DNA from: Nocardia vinacea | Lineage (GTDB): Bacteria; Actinomycetota; Actinomycetes; Mycobacteriales; Mycobacteriaceae | Direction: 5' to 3' | NCBI RefSeq assembly: GCF_035920345.1 | Contig: NZ_CP109149.1 | Coordinates: forward strand, 4,650,001 to 4,714,000 | DNA length: 64,000 nt | In this document: positions 18,821 to 30,340 of the stretch, in pieces | How the letters are laid out: each line of letters starts with the position of its first letter | How positions within the stretch are numbered: position 1 is the stretch's first letter | The notes under the pieces: model-generated | Databases searched by the model: none | The model's input: the letters and a program-made list of their open reading frames with translations, nothing else | Told to the model about the DNA's origin: nothing | Position numbers and translations under genes: made by a program

Positions 18821-18913
18821 CGATCGCGCTCCTGATCTCGTGGGACGTCACTTGGTATCCCAGGGTAATGGGACTGCCCACCTGTTCGCGCAAGCGGTGC
18901 TCGCTTCGTGGCG

Positions 18914-19228
18914 TTATTCCAACCCGCGGCGGCGCGGCTTGGCGGTTTTGCGGTAGTCGTGGTTCTCCAGAGCGACCATGAAAACCGCCTCCCGACCGGT
19001 GAGACCGAGCTCGAGGGCCAGGTCGTCGAGCATGGCCCAGTCCGCGCCTGTCGGCATATCGCGGGTAGCAACGGTGGTGGCAATCGTCATAGCGGTCACA
19101 GCCTGCTGACCGGACAGTGTCCGGCCGGGCAGCCAGGAGACCACCCACCGATCACCGCCGACGCAGCGCGCCATATGCGTGGTCTCGTCACTCGTCATCA
19201 TCGACGCCGAAACGACTTCAATTGCCAC
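18914..19228 (-). CDS. Conserved hypothetical protein (104 aa)
   Basis: The frame opens at GTG 19228 with GGGGAG about 8 nt upstream; an upstream extension to 19327 lacks that support. The product is soluble, with WVVSWLPGRTLSGQQAVTAM and an acidic helix (WAMLDDLALELGLTGREAV), then a basic tail. It resembles small actinobacterial proteins of unknown function found near ffh/glnD, some of phage or plasmid type, but I cannot name a family. It lies between glnD and ffh. Confidence 0.7.
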   Translation of the reverse strand: MAIEVVSASMMTSDETTHMARCVGGDRWVVSWLPGRTLSGQQAVTAMTIATTVATRDMPTGADWAMLDDLALELGLTGREAVFMVALENHDYRKTAKPRRRGLE

Positions 19229-19336
19229 CGACCTGCTCCCCTCATGCTCGCGATAGCCAGACGCTCTGATAGTAGGGTGCGTCCGGCCCGCTGCATACGC
19301 TTTCAGCAAATCATGCGCAAATGTCAATCACCCTGG

Positions 19337-21823
19337 TCAGGGAGTCGAGCTCGTACCGGGTGGTCCGACTCCCTCCGGAGGCTTCGGAGCGGGCCGCGGG
19401 ACCACGGCCAGAACCGCCTTTTCGACGGTTTCACGACGCTCCGGGATGTCCACGCCGAGGTCGAGACTGAAGGCGTCGACCACCGCGGAACCCATGGTCA
19501 CCACCTTCGCCCAGCGCACATCGGCGCCGCATTCGGCAAACGCTGCGGCCAGACGGCTGAGCAGGCCGATCCGGTCCTCGGCACGCAATTCGAGGACCAC
19601 CTGGCCTGGGGTCGCCGCCGCCGACCAGATCACCCGGGGCTGCGCCTGCGCGTACGGGCTCGGGCGAGTGCCGGTGGCCTCGTGCTCCCGCTTCGCCAAC
19701 AGCGCGGACAGATCCAGATCGCCCGCGGTCGCCCGGATCAGCTCCTGCCGCAGCAGTCCGCCGTCCGGCGGATCGCCGAACTTCGGGGAGACCACAAAAG
19801 TATTGATGGCCGAGCTACCTTCGCTGCCGACGGTCGCCGAGAGCACCCGCAGCGAATGCAGGGCCAACACCCCGGCGGCATCCGAGAGCAGTCCCGGCGT
19901 ATCCGGTGCGATCACGGTGACCGTGTAGGTGTACTTGCCCTCGCCGGGCCGCAGATCGACGTGCACGCCACCCGCCGCGGCCTTGGCCAGCAGTTCCGGT
20001 GCGATCGGCTCCGGCTCCGGCAGCTGATCCCCCGCCATGACCAGGCGGCAGCGCCGCACGAGTTCCCCGATCAGCGAGGCCTTCCAATCACCCCACACGC
20101 CGGGTCCGGTGGCCAGCGAATCGGCCTCGGCCAGGGTGTGCAGCAGTTCGAGCAGTTGCACGTCGCCGCCGAGGGCATCGACGACGAATTGCACGGTGGC
20201 GGGATCGGCCAGATCGCGGCGAGTCGCGGTGTCGGGCAATAACAGATGGTGGCGCACGATCGCGCTGAGCGTCCGCACATCCGATGGCCACAGGCCAAGA
20301 CGCCGTCCGATATGGGTGGCCAGTTCGGCTCCGACAATGCTGTGGTCACCGACGCGCCCCTTGCCGATATCGTGCAGCAACGCACCGAGCATCAGCAGGT
20401 CGGGACGGGCGACGCGGGTGCTCAACGCGCTCGCGTAGGCCACCGTCTCCATCAGGTGCCGGTCCACGGTCCAGGTGTGCAGCGCATCGCGCGGCGGCAG
20501 GTCGCGCACCGCACCCCATTCGGGAAGGAGCCTGCCCCACAAGCCCGTTCGGTCCAGCGCCTCGACCGCATCGATGGCACCGCGACCCGCGCCCAGGAGA
20601 ATCAACAGGTCGTTGAGCGCATCCTTGGGCCAGGGTTCGCGTAACTCCGGCGCATCCTCGGAGAGTCGATTGAGCGTGGTCGCGGACATCGGCAGCCCGG
20701 TCTGCGCCGACGCCGCCGCCACCCGCAGGATCAGTCCGGGATCGCGCTGCGGCCGCGCATCCCGCGCCAACACGACCTCCCCCGCGTGTTCGACCACGCC
20801 CTCATCGAGTGGTCGACGAACCGGCATGCGACGCAGTCGCGCGAGGCCACGGCGGGGCAGCGCATTGGCGGCGGTGCGCAGACCGACATCGACGGAGTAG
20901 CTCACCGTCCGCGCCGAATCGCTCAGCGTGCGAGCGAGATCGAAGCGGTCACCGATGCGCAAGGCCGCGCCGATCTCGTCGGCATCCTGGGCTCGCAGTT
21001 GATCGCGCGCCCGGCCGGCCACCCGATGCAGCTCCGTGCGAACATCCAGCAAACGGCGACGCGCGTGCTTCACCCCACCGCCCGGCACATCCGGCCCGAG
21101 ACCCGGCATCGCATCCGTCAACTGGGCGATGGCCAGCGCGTCGAGCAGTTGGATATCGCGCAGTCCGCCGCGCCCGTTCTTCAGATCGGGTTCGGCGCGA
21201 TGGGCGATCGCGCCGCTGCGCTGCCACCTGGTTTCGGCCTGTTCGAGCAATTCGTCGAAGCGCGAACGGATTCCGGTCCGCCATTCCCGGCGCACCCCGC
21301 CGATCAGCAGATTGCTCAACTCGATATCGCCAGCGATGTGCCTGGCCTCGAGCATGCCGAGGGCCGCGATTAGATCGTCGGAGGCCACGCGCAATGCCTG
21401 CGGCACGGTACGCACGCTGTGGTCGAGCTTGATATGCGCGTCCCACAGCGGATACCAGAGCTGATCGGCCACCTCGGCCACCCGCGCCGGATCGACGTCA
21501 TCGTGCAGCAACACCAGATCCAGATCGGAATACGGCAGCATCTCCTTTCGCCCGAGTCCGCCGACGGCGACCACGGCGAGACCGCTGTCGCGGCCGATGC
21601 CGAGTTCGGTGCCCTTGGTGGTCAGCCACAGTTCGAACAGATCGACCAGCGCCGAACGCAGCGATTCCGCGTCCAGCCGCGGATTACGGGGCAGTCCGCC
21701 CTCGAGCAATTGATTACGTGCCCGGACCAGGTCGGTCGCGCCATTGGAGACGTTCGAGCCGACATTCTCGGTTACCTGTCTGCCGTCTCGCTCGTGACTA
21801 CCCACAAACCACCGTCCATCCAA
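19337..21823 (-). CDS. glnD: Bifunctional PII uridylyl/adenylyltransferase GlnD
   Basis: GlnD modifies the PII protein according to glutamine level. The nucleotidyltransferase motif [21 protein letters not shown] is near residue 90. The HD domain motif [17 protein letters not shown] is near residue 470. Two ACT domains ([19 protein letters not shown] and [17 protein letters not shown]) occupy the C-terminus. Its 828 residues are full size. In actinobacteria the enzyme adenylylates PII at Tyr51. It follows glnB and amtB on the same strand with a 70-bp gap, forming amtB-glnB-glnD. Confidence 0.96.
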   Translation of the reverse strand: MDGRWFVGSHERDGRQVTENVGSNVSNGATDLVRARNQLLEGGLPRNPRLDAESLRSALVDLFELWLTTKGTELGIGRDSGLAVVAVGGLGRKEMLPYSDLDLVLLHDDVDPARVAEVADQLWYPLWDAHIKLDHSVRTVPQALRVASDDLIAALGMLEARHIAGDIELSNLLIGGVRREWRTGIRSRFDELLEQAETRWQRSGAIAHRAEPDLKNGRGGLRDIQLLDALAIAQLTDAMPGLGPDVPGGGVKHARRRLLDVRTELHRVAGRARDQLRAQDADEIGAALRIGDRFDLARTLSDSARTVSYSVDVGLRTAANALPRRGLARLRRMPVRRPLDEGVVEHAGEVVLARDARPQRDPGLILRVAAASAQTGLPMSATTLNRLSEDAPELREPWPKDALNDLLILLGAGRGAIDAVEALDRTGLWGRLLPEWGAVRDLPPRDALHTWTVDRHLMETVAYASALSTRVARPDLLMLGALLHDIGKGRVGDHSIVGAELATHIGRRLGLWPSDVRTLSAIVRHHLLLPDTATRRDLADPATVQFVVDALGGDVQLLELLHTLAEADSLATGPGVWGDWKASLIGELVRRCRLVMAGDQLPEPEPIAPELLAKAAAGGVHVDLRPGEGKYTYTVTVIAPDTPGLLSDAAGVLALHSLRVLSATVGSEGSSAINTFVVSPKFGDPPDGGLLRQELIRATAGDLDLSALLAKREHEATGTRPSPYAQAQPRVIWSAAATPGQVVLELRAEDRIGLLSRLAAAFAECGADVRWAKVVTMGSAVVDAFSLDLGVDIPERRETVEKAVLAVVPRPAPKPPEGVGPPGTSSTP

Positions 21824-21893
21824 ATGCGTACGGCCCCGCCCCGACCGGGCTATCCGGTGGGAGCGGGGCCGCCGCTCGATTTCGATTTTCCGT

Positions 21894-23616
<1,723 letters not shown>

Positions 23617-23688
23617 CTTAATGTCCTCCTCATCTCGGGCCCAGCCGACTCCGGCAATTGGACCTGCACAGAAGGGTCCTCATTCGGT

Positions 23689-23726
23689 GTTTCATCCGTG
23701 ATGATGCCGTGTTTCGCCTAAGTGAA
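23689..23726 (-). promoter_or_regulatory. GlnR-like binding box before amtB
   Basis: Read on the minus strand the site is TTCAC-N6-GAAAC-N6-TCATC-N6-GAAAC, at exact 11-bp spacing. This matches the actinobacterial GlnR consensus (gTnAc-n6-GaAAc, repeated twice) well in three of four half-sites. More GAAAC copies at 23754-23758 and 23774-23778 may form a second, weaker box. The position suits activation of amtB-glnB-glnD by GlnR. Confidence 0.7.
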
Positions 23727-23851
23727 CGCGTGGTGCAGTTGTGTTGCTACCACGTTTCCTGGCGTACACAGACGTTTCATCGCGGGTGTGCGATATGTGT
23801 CGGAGCAAACCGACAGCTGTTTCCGAGGAGAAGGATTCGGCGGCCGTGGAA

Positions 23852-25528
23852 CTAGCCGAGCAACGCGTCCACGAAGGCTCCGGGCTCGAAGGGAGCCAGG
23901 TCGTCGGCGCCCTCACCGAGGCCGACGAGTTTCACCGGAACGCCGAGTTCGTGCTGCACCTGGAAGACAATGCCGCCCTTGGCGGTTCCATCCAGTTTGG
24001 TGAGCACGACGCCAGTGATATCGACCACATCCGCGAAGACGCGCGCCTGCATGAGGCCGTTCTGTCCGACGGTCGCGTCCAGGACGAGCAGGACCTCGTC
24101 GACCGCGGCCTTCTTCTCCACGACGCGCTTGACCTTGCCGAGCTCGTCCATCAGACCGGTCTTGGTGTGCAGTCGGCCCGCGGTATCGATCATGACGACA
24201 TCGACGCCGTCCTCGATGCCCGCGCTGACGGCGTCGAAGGCGACAGCGGCGGGATCCGCGCCCTCCTTGCCTCGGATGGTATCGGCACCGACCCGCTCAC
24301 CCCAGGTCTGCAGCTGATCGGCGGCGGCGGCGCGGAAGGTGTCTGCGGCGCCGAGCAGGACCCGGCGGCCGTCGGCGACCAGTACGCGGGCGAGTTTGCC
24401 GGTCGTGGTGGTCTTTCCGGTGCCGTTTACGCCGACGACCAGCAGGATCGACGGGTGATCGTCGTGCGGTAGCGCGCGCACCGAGCGGTCGAGTTCGGGA
24501 CGTAGCGCCTCGACCAGTACCTCGCGCAGCACGACGCGAGCCTGTTCGGTATTGCGGACACTACGCGTGGCCATCTCCTCGCGCAGGCGATCCACCACCG
24601 CGGCGGTGCTCGCGGTGCCGAGATCGGCCAGGACCAGGGTGTCCTCTACCTCTTCCCAGGAATCGTCGTCGAGGTCGCCGCCGCCGAGCAGGCCGAGCAG
24701 GCTCTTGCCGACAGCGTTCTGCGAGCGGGACAGGCGGCCGCGCAGGCGGACCAGGCGGCCGGCGGTCGGCTCGATTTCCTCGAGGGCGGGGGTGGTGGCC
24801 GCGTCGGCGGCGGTGGGTTCGGGCGCGGTTTCTACGGAGTTCTTGTCCGGGGTCGGCGCTGGTGCCTCGGCTGCGGGCGGGGCGGCGCTCGTGGGCGGGG
24901 CTGGTTTGGTGCCCGTCGGTGCGGCGGAGTCCGTCGGCGCGGCGGTGTCAGTGGCGGCGGTGTCGGTGGACGCGGCGGGGTCTGTCGGTGCGGCGGTTCC
25001 GGGGTCCGCAGCGGTAGTGGGGTCCGCAGGCGCGGTGTCCGAGGGCGCGATGGCATCGGCGCTGGTGAGCGGGGCCGTTCCGGGTTCGGTGGTTACCTCG
25101 TCCGATTCGACCGCAGTATCCGAATCGACCGTGGCCGTGGCGGATTCGGCCGTGGTGCCCGCGCCATCGGTTTCGACCGGTGCGGATTCCGCGGTATCGA
25201 CATCACCCTCGGGCAGCGGCACATTGGTGATGCCGCGCTTCGGCGCGTCACGCGGAATCGCCGCGTCGTCGCCGACGTGGGGTTGTCCCTCGGTATCGGT
25301 TCGCTCGATTGGAGCGGGCTCCGGGCGTGTCGCGGTGGCCGTGCCGCCCTGGCTGAAGTTGAAGCCACCGGAGGCCGCGTATCCGCCGGACCGGTCGGTC
25401 AGTTCTTTCTCGGCGGCGGGTGGCGTCAGTGTGACGCGACGGCGCTTGTACAGGACGAATCCGGCGACAAACGCCACCACCAGCAGGGCGGCGACAGCGG
25501 CAATCAGGATCCAGGCTTCGGAGCTCAC
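23852..25528 (-). CDS. ftsY: SRP receptor FtsY
   Basis: This receptor GTPase pairs with Ffh to hand ribosomes to the Sec translocon. An N-terminal transmembrane helix (WILIAAVAALLVVAFVAGFVL) is followed by about 215 residues of low-complexity Ala/Pro/Thr/acidic sequence. The NG domain follows, with P-loop GVNGTGKTTTTGKLA, the insertion-box region, IDTAGRLHTKTGLMDELGK and TKLDGTAKGG. GTG 25528 is preferred because AAGGA lies 8 nt upstream; ATG 25537 is possible. Length is 558 residues. The long acidic linker is typical of actinobacterial FtsY. Confidence 0.96.
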   Translation of the reverse strand: MSSEAWILIAAVAALLVVAFVAGFVLYKRRRVTLTPPAAEKELTDRSGGYAASGGFNFSQGGTATATRPEPAPIERTDTEGQPHVGDDAAIPRDAPKRGITNVPLPEGDVDTAESAPVETDGAGTTAESATATVDSDTAVESDEVTTEPGTAPLTSADAIAPSDTAPADPTTAADPGTAAPTDPAASTDTAATDTAAPTDSAAPTGTKPAPPTSAAPPAAEAPAPTPDKNSVETAPEPTAADAATTPALEEIEPTAGRLVRLRGRLSRSQNAVGKSLLGLLGGGDLDDDSWEEVEDTLVLADLGTASTAAVVDRLREEMATRSVRNTEQARVVLREVLVEALRPELDRSVRALPHDDHPSILLVVGVNGTGKTTTTGKLARVLVADGRRVLLGAADTFRAAAADQLQTWGERVGADTIRGKEGADPAAVAFDAVSAGIEDGVDVVMIDTAGRLHTKTGLMDELGKVKRVVEKKAAVDEVLLVLDATVGQNGLMQARVFADVVDITGVVLTKLDGTAKGGIVFQVQHELGVPVKLVGLGEGADDLAPFEPGAFVDALLG

Positions 25529-25648
25529 GCCGACCATCCTTGCAGAACCAGGTCCTTCGCCTTACCACAGCGTCCTGGACCCGACACACAACCCCCGAGA
25601 TTTCTTGTCCTGCGGAACTTCTCGCGACGGGACAATAGTATCGGCGAC

Positions 25649-26038
25649 GTGACCGATCGAAACGTGCTTGGGGGGCCGCTGGAAGAGTGCGGCGCCGATC
25701 CTCTCACCGGCTTCTACCGGGATGGCTGCTGCAGTACCGGGCCGGAGGATCTGGGCAGCCATACTGTGTGCACCGTCGTCACGGCCGAATTTCTCGAACA
25801 CCAGGCGTCCATCGGCAACGATCTGAGTACGCCGCGCCCGGAGAACAACTTCCCGGGCCTACAGCCGGGAGACCGGTGGTGTGTGGTGGCCGTGCGCTGG
25901 TTGCACGCCCACGAGGACGGTGTCGCCGCGCCCGTGGTGCTGGCGGCCACCCATGAAAACGCCCTGGAAGTGATCTCGATGGACATCTTGCGCAAATACG
26001 CCGTCGACGTGCCGGACGACGTGAGCGACCTGCTCTAG
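25649..26038 (+). CDS. DUF2237 family protein
   Basis: This 129-residue soluble protein starts at GTG 25649. The family signature is unmistakable: NVLGGPLEECGADPLTGFYR, then GCCSTGPEDLGSHTVC, with five conserved cysteines in the first 50 residues, then WCVVAVRWLHAHEDG and a C-terminal helix. The cysteine pattern suggests metal or redox chemistry, but no activity is established to my knowledge. It diverges from ftsY across 120 bp and faces the TetR gene's 3' end. Confidence 0.9.
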   Translation: MTDRNVLGGPLEECGADPLTGFYRDGCCSTGPEDLGSHTVCTVVTAEFLEHQASIGNDLSTPRPENNFPGLQPGDRWCVVAVRWLHAHEDGVAAPVVLAATHENALEVISMDILRKYAVDVPDDVSDLL

Positions 26039-26120
26039 CTCCCCCGCCGATTGCCGACCGTCGATGCCCAGAGCGTTCCGGGCAGACGGTCGCCTGGCGG
26101 AATCCGAACATTCTGTCGTG

Positions 26121-26918
26121 TCATCGCAGCGCGGCCGCCTCAGCCCGCGCCGCGCGGGTGGTTCGTTGGCGGTGTGCCTTCTGACGGCAGGCCGCCGAGC
26201 AGTATCGGGCCGGGCGACCGGTGCCGGTGGGGTGGATCTCGGTGCCGCAGATCGGACAGGTTTCGTTACGAGGGCCAGTTTCGTTACCGGACTTGGCCTC
26301 GGCATCGGGTTTCGTTACGGCGCGGATTCCGGGATTCGCACGCATGGCATCGAGCATGATCACGACAGCCCGAATCAGCGGTCCACCGGGGCGCTGACGT
26401 CGTTGAACCGCGACGCATCCGGTGAAAATGTCCAGCACATCGGCGATTTCGAGATCAGAGCGGACCGTGCCTTGGCGCTGCGCCGCCGTCAACAGCGCGC
26501 CGAGCGCCTGATGAAAGCGGTCGCCCGCGCCGCGTAGCAGTGCCTTCGGCCAACCGTCATCGGACTGGACGACATCGCACAGCGCCTGGCTGCCCGGGGC
26601 CGAGAAGACCACCTCGCTGCAGACCGCGAAGAACGCGCCGCCCGGATCCGGCGCGTCGAGATATTCGGCGGCCAGTGTCGCGAGTCGGTCGACGCGCTGC
26701 TGCATAACTGCTTCCAGCAGATCGGTTTTCGTGGGGAAATGCCGATAGACGGTGCCCGCGCCCACCCCGGCCCTGCGGGCCACCTCGGCCAGTGAGACCG
26801 AGGTGCCGTGTTCGGCGAAGGCGCGTTGCGCGGCCGCCAGCACCAGCGCGCGATTGCGGCGGGCATCGGCCCGCGCGGCGACCACGGATGGCGCCGGAGT
26901 GGACAGCGAAGCAGACAT
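26121..26918 (-). CDS. TetR-family regulator with C-terminal Cys-rich domain
   Basis: Residues about 15-65 form the TetR helix-turn-helix (VSLAEVARRAGVGAGTVYRHFPTK-type block), followed by a helical ligand-binding domain to about residue 205. The last 45 residues are unusual: CPICG, then an RPARYCSAACRQKAHRQR block, a C-x2-C/C-x3-C arrangement like a small zinc finger. The start is ATG 26918; a frame to 26966 is unsupported. It is divergent from the NmrA-type reductase gene and probably represses it. The 105-bp gap holds the inverted repeat CGGGT-N6-ACCCG (26983-26998). Confidence 0.85.
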   Translation of the reverse strand: MSASLSTPAPSVVAARADARRNRALVLAAAQRAFAEHGTSVSLAEVARRAGVGAGTVYRHFPTKTDLLEAVMQQRVDRLATLAAEYLDAPDPGGAFFAVCSEVVFSAPGSQALCDVVQSDDGWPKALLRGAGDRFHQALGALLTAAQRQGTVRSDLEIADVLDIFTGCVAVQRRQRPGGPLIRAVVIMLDAMRANPGIRAVTKPDAEAKSGNETGPRNETCPICGTEIHPTGTGRPARYCSAACRQKAHRQRTTRAARAEAAALR

Positions 26919-26982
26919 TTCGTTACGGCCTTCCGTTCCTGGACCTGGCCAAGCGGGTGAGCACACCCATATCGTCGGAATG

Positions 26983-26998
26983 CGGGTTATCCGACCCG
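26983..26998. promoter_or_regulatory. Candidate operator between TetR and NmrA genes
   Basis: CGGGT (26983-26987) and ACCCG (26994-26998) are inverted around 6 bases, 26 bp before the NmrA-type start. A short nested repeat TCGG/CCGA overlaps it. The position fits a TetR operator but the arms are short and GC-rich, so chance is possible. Confidence 0.3.
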
Positions 26999-27023
26999 AT
27001 TATATCGAGCAGAGAAGGCGAGC

Positions 27024-27941
27024 ATGTCCCTTCAGCAGAACCCCATCCTGGTCACCGGCGCGACCGGCAAGCAGGGCGGCGCGACCGCGCGCCGACTGCT
27101 GGCCGACGGTATCGCGGTGCGTGCACTGGTCCGCGATCCGCAGGCGCCCGCGGCCCGCGCATTGGCCGACGCCGGTGCGGAATTGGCAACCGGTGACTTC
27201 GACACTCCCGCAACCCTGGACGCCGCCGTCGCCGGAGCACGCGGCGTATTCCTCATGCCTCCAGCCGCATTCGGACCGAACGGTTGGCAGGCCGAGTTGG
27301 AGGCCACCCGCGGCATCGCGACGATCGACGCAGCCAAGCGCGCGGGGGTCGAACAAATCGTCTTCACCGGTGTTGCTTCGATGACCGATGACGCAGCCTG
27401 GGGCCAGGCCGGAAAGAGCAGCATCGAGGAGGCCGCCGCGGCCAGCGGTCTGCGCTACACCCTGTTGCGTCCGGTGCGCTTCATGGAGAATTACGTCCTG
27501 CGTGGCAGTCCGGTGGACGGCATCATCGACGGCGTGCACAAGCATCTGTTCCCGGCGGACCAGCCGCTGCAGATGATCGCGATCGACGATATCGCTGCCT
27601 TCGCCGCACTGGCCTTCGCCGACCCGGATAGCTTCCACGGCCGAACCCTCGAATTGGCCGGTGATGCAATAACTCCTGTCGCGGCCCTGGCGGCGATCAG
27701 CCGGGCCACCGGATATCCGGTGCGGTACCACGAGCTCACCGAGGCCGAAGCAGATGGCCTCGGCGAACAGATCGGCAACACCTGGCGGCTGCTGCGCGAG
27801 TCCCCGGGGTGGCACGCCGATATTCCGGCGCTCCGGGAACTCTACCCCGCCCTCACCACCCTCGAATCCTGGCTCAACACAACCGGTGCCGCCATGATCA
27901 AGTCCCAGCAGGACAGCGACCGGCTCGCACCCTCGCACTGA
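27024..27941 (+). CDS. NmrA-type NAD(P)-binding reductase/epimerase-like protein
   Basis: This 305-residue Rossmann protein has the N-terminal dinucleotide motif VTGATGKQGGATARRLL near residue 11 and FTGVASM near residue 112. YTLLRPVRFMENY is seen in place of the usual Tyr-x3-Lys of classical SDRs, as in the atypical NmrA/NAD(P)H-azoreductase group. Such proteins act as quinone or azo reductases or as redox sensors; which applies is unknown. It is divergent from, and probably controlled by, the TetR gene. Confidence 0.88.
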   Translation: MSLQQNPILVTGATGKQGGATARRLLADGIAVRALVRDPQAPAARALADAGAELATGDFDTPATLDAAVAGARGVFLMPPAAFGPNGWQAELEATRGIATIDAAKRAGVEQIVFTGVASMTDDAAWGQAGKSSIEEAAAASGLRYTLLRPVRFMENYVLRGSPVDGIIDGVHKHLFPADQPLQMIAIDDIAAFAALAFADPDSFHGRTLELAGDAITPVAALAAISRATGYPVRYHELTEAEADGLGEQIGNTWRLLRESPGWHADIPALRELYPALTTLESWLNTTGAAMIKSQQDSDRLAPSH

Positions 27942-27951
27942 CCGACGTCGT

Positions 27952-27993
27952 CGGGATCCGCACTGGGCGCGCACGAGAAGTGCGGGTCCCGAG
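27952..27993. terminator. Bidirectional terminator between convergent genes
   Basis: A 14-bp stem (27952-27965 with 27980-27993, one G-T wobble) encloses a 14-nt loop, 11 bp after the NmrA-type stop and 14 bp after the end of the convergent caspase-TPR gene. The strong stem placed exactly between convergent stops indicates a two-way terminator. Confidence 0.7.
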
Positions 27994-28006
27994 GAGACCG
28001 CGAGGG

Positions 28007-30340
28007 TTAGGACTGGGGTTTTCCATTGGGGCAGGCGGCTCGGGTACGACGAGTGTCGGGGTGATCGGGACCCAGAACACGAAGCTGGTCCGCTAAGAGT
28101 TCTATGTATTCGGTTGCGGCGGTATCGGTATCGCCCGCCGAGGCGCGGGCGTGCGCCAGGTGGAAGCGGGTGCTGAGCGTGCGCGGATGGGACCTGCCGA
28201 ATATTCGATATTCGTCGGTGAGCAATTGCTCGAAATCGCGCACAGCGGATTGCGGATCGCCGGATTCACAACGCCAGCGGGCCAATTCGTTGCGGTTCAG
28301 CAGCGTATCCGGATGATCGTCGCCGAGCACTCGGACGCGATCGGTGAGCAGCAGCTCGAGACGCTCGACCGCGATGGCCGGATCACCCTGCGCGCCAAGC
28401 CAACACGCCAGGTCGTGGCGGGTGCGGAAGGTGTTGGGGTGTTCCGGGCCGTGCACCCGGATGCGATTCACGAGTACATACTCGAATTCCGGCAGGGCCG
28501 TGGCGATATCGCCGCTCTCCGCCCGATAGTGCGCGAGATTCGCGCGGGTGCGCAGGGTGTCGGGGTGATCCGGTCCGAGTACGCGCTCCCGGTCGACGAG
28601 CAGATGCTCGAATTCGATGACCGCCGCGGCCGGATCACCGCTTTCACCGCGCCAATAGGCGAGATTGTGCAGGGTCGTCAGCGTGTCATGGTGATCGGCG
28701 CCGAGAATGCGCCGCCGGTCGTCCAACAGTTCCGCGTATTCGGCTATGGCGGTGGCATATTGGCCCGCCTCACCGCGCCACTTCGCCAGATTGTGTCGGG
28801 TGCGCAACGTATCGGGATGATCGGGACCGAGGATGCGCAGCCGCACCGGTAGCAGCTCCTCGAGGTCGGCGAGCGCTACGGCGGTATTGCCGCTCTCACC
28901 GCGCCAGAGCGCCAGGCGGTGCCAGGTGTGCAGGGTTTCCGGATGCAGGGGGCCGAGTACCTTGCGTTCATCGTCGAGCAGTTGTTCGTATTCGGTGACG
29001 GCCGCGCCGATCCGGCCGCTCTGGCCGAGGAAGAATGCGAGACAGTGCCGGGTACTGAGGGTTTCCGGGTGCCGCGGGCCGAGGATGGCCAGTTGGTCGC
29101 GCAGCAGCAGCCGGTACTCGGCGACGGCCGCTGCCGGGTCGCCGCTCTCCCCGCGCCAGTAGGCGACCGCGTGGCGGGTGCGCAAGGTGTCTGGATGATC
29201 GATCGGTAATACCCGCTGCCGGTCGGCCAGCAGCTGCTGGTACTCCAGCACCGCGGTGGCCGGATTACCGCTCTCCCCGCGCCAGAAGGCGAGTTCGTGG
29301 CGTGTACGCAGGGTATGCGGGTTATCGGCCCCGAGGACCCGGATCCTGGCCGGAAGCACCTGCTCGAATTCGGCGACGGCGGTGGGGTAGTGACCGATTT
29401 CGCCATACAGGTGGGCGAGGTTGTGGCGTGACTTCAGGGTGAGCGGATGATCCAGGCCGAGGATTCGGCGCTCGTCCTCGATCAGTTGCCGGAATTCGCC
29501 GATGGCCCTGCGGTGTTCGCCGCTTTCGCCGCGCCAATAGGCAATGCTGTTGCGAGTGCGCAGCGTATGCGGATGATCCGGACCGAGAATGCGGGTCCGA
29601 TCGGTCAGCAGCTGCTGGAATTCGGCGATGGCGCGCACGTGATCGCCGCTCACACCGCGCCAGCGCGCAATATCGTTGCGAGTGATCAGGGTATGCGGAT
29701 GATCGGGTCCGAGCACCCGTTCCTGTTCGGCGAGCAGTTGCTGGAATTCGGCGATGGCGCGCACGTGATCGCCGCTCTCGGCGTGCAATTGGGTCAGGTG
29801 GTGGCGGGTCTTGAAGAAGGCCGGATCGGCCGTGCCGGAGATGCGTTGCTGATCGACGAGTAGTTGGTGCAGCTCGATGATGGCGGCATCCAGGTCGCCA
29901 CTCTCACCGCGCCAGTAAGCGAGTTCATAACGGGCGGTGAGAGTGTCGGGATGATCCGGTCCGAGAACACGCAGCCGGTCGGCGTGCAGCTGCTGGAAAT
30001 CCGTGATGGCCTGGGCGGTTTCCCCCTGTTCGGCACGAAAATGCGCGAGGTCACCCCGGGTGCGCAGCGTCGCCGGGTCGTCGACGCCCAGCAGACGGGT
30101 CCGGTCGGCGACCAACTGCGCGAATTCGGCTACGGCGGTGGGGAAATCACCGCTCTCGCCATGCCAGCGGGCGAGATTGGTTCGAATGGTGAGGGTGCCC
30201 GGATCGTCCGCACCGAGCGCGCGTATCCGTTCGGCGAGCAGCTCCTCGTGTTCGGTGATGGCAGTGGCCAGATCGCCGCTTTCCCCGCGCCAGAAGGCGA
30301 GATTATTGCGGGCGGTGAGGGTGTCGGAGTGATCGGGGCC
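28007..30340 (-). repeat. Array of 18.5 TPR-coding repeats, 126 bp each
   Basis: The 3' half of the caspase-STAND gene is built of head-to-tail 126-bp units, each encoding 42 residues (a kinesin-light-chain-like TPR). Most units have diverged. Two neighbours still share an exact 39-nt stretch (29613-29651 and 29739-29777), a sign of fairly recent duplication or conversion. Confidence 0.9.

Noticed and set aside
28007..30340. The 126-bp repeats as a CRISPR array or mobile repeat
   Set aside because: They are in-frame TPR-coding units without spacers and mostly diverged, so they are protein repeats.
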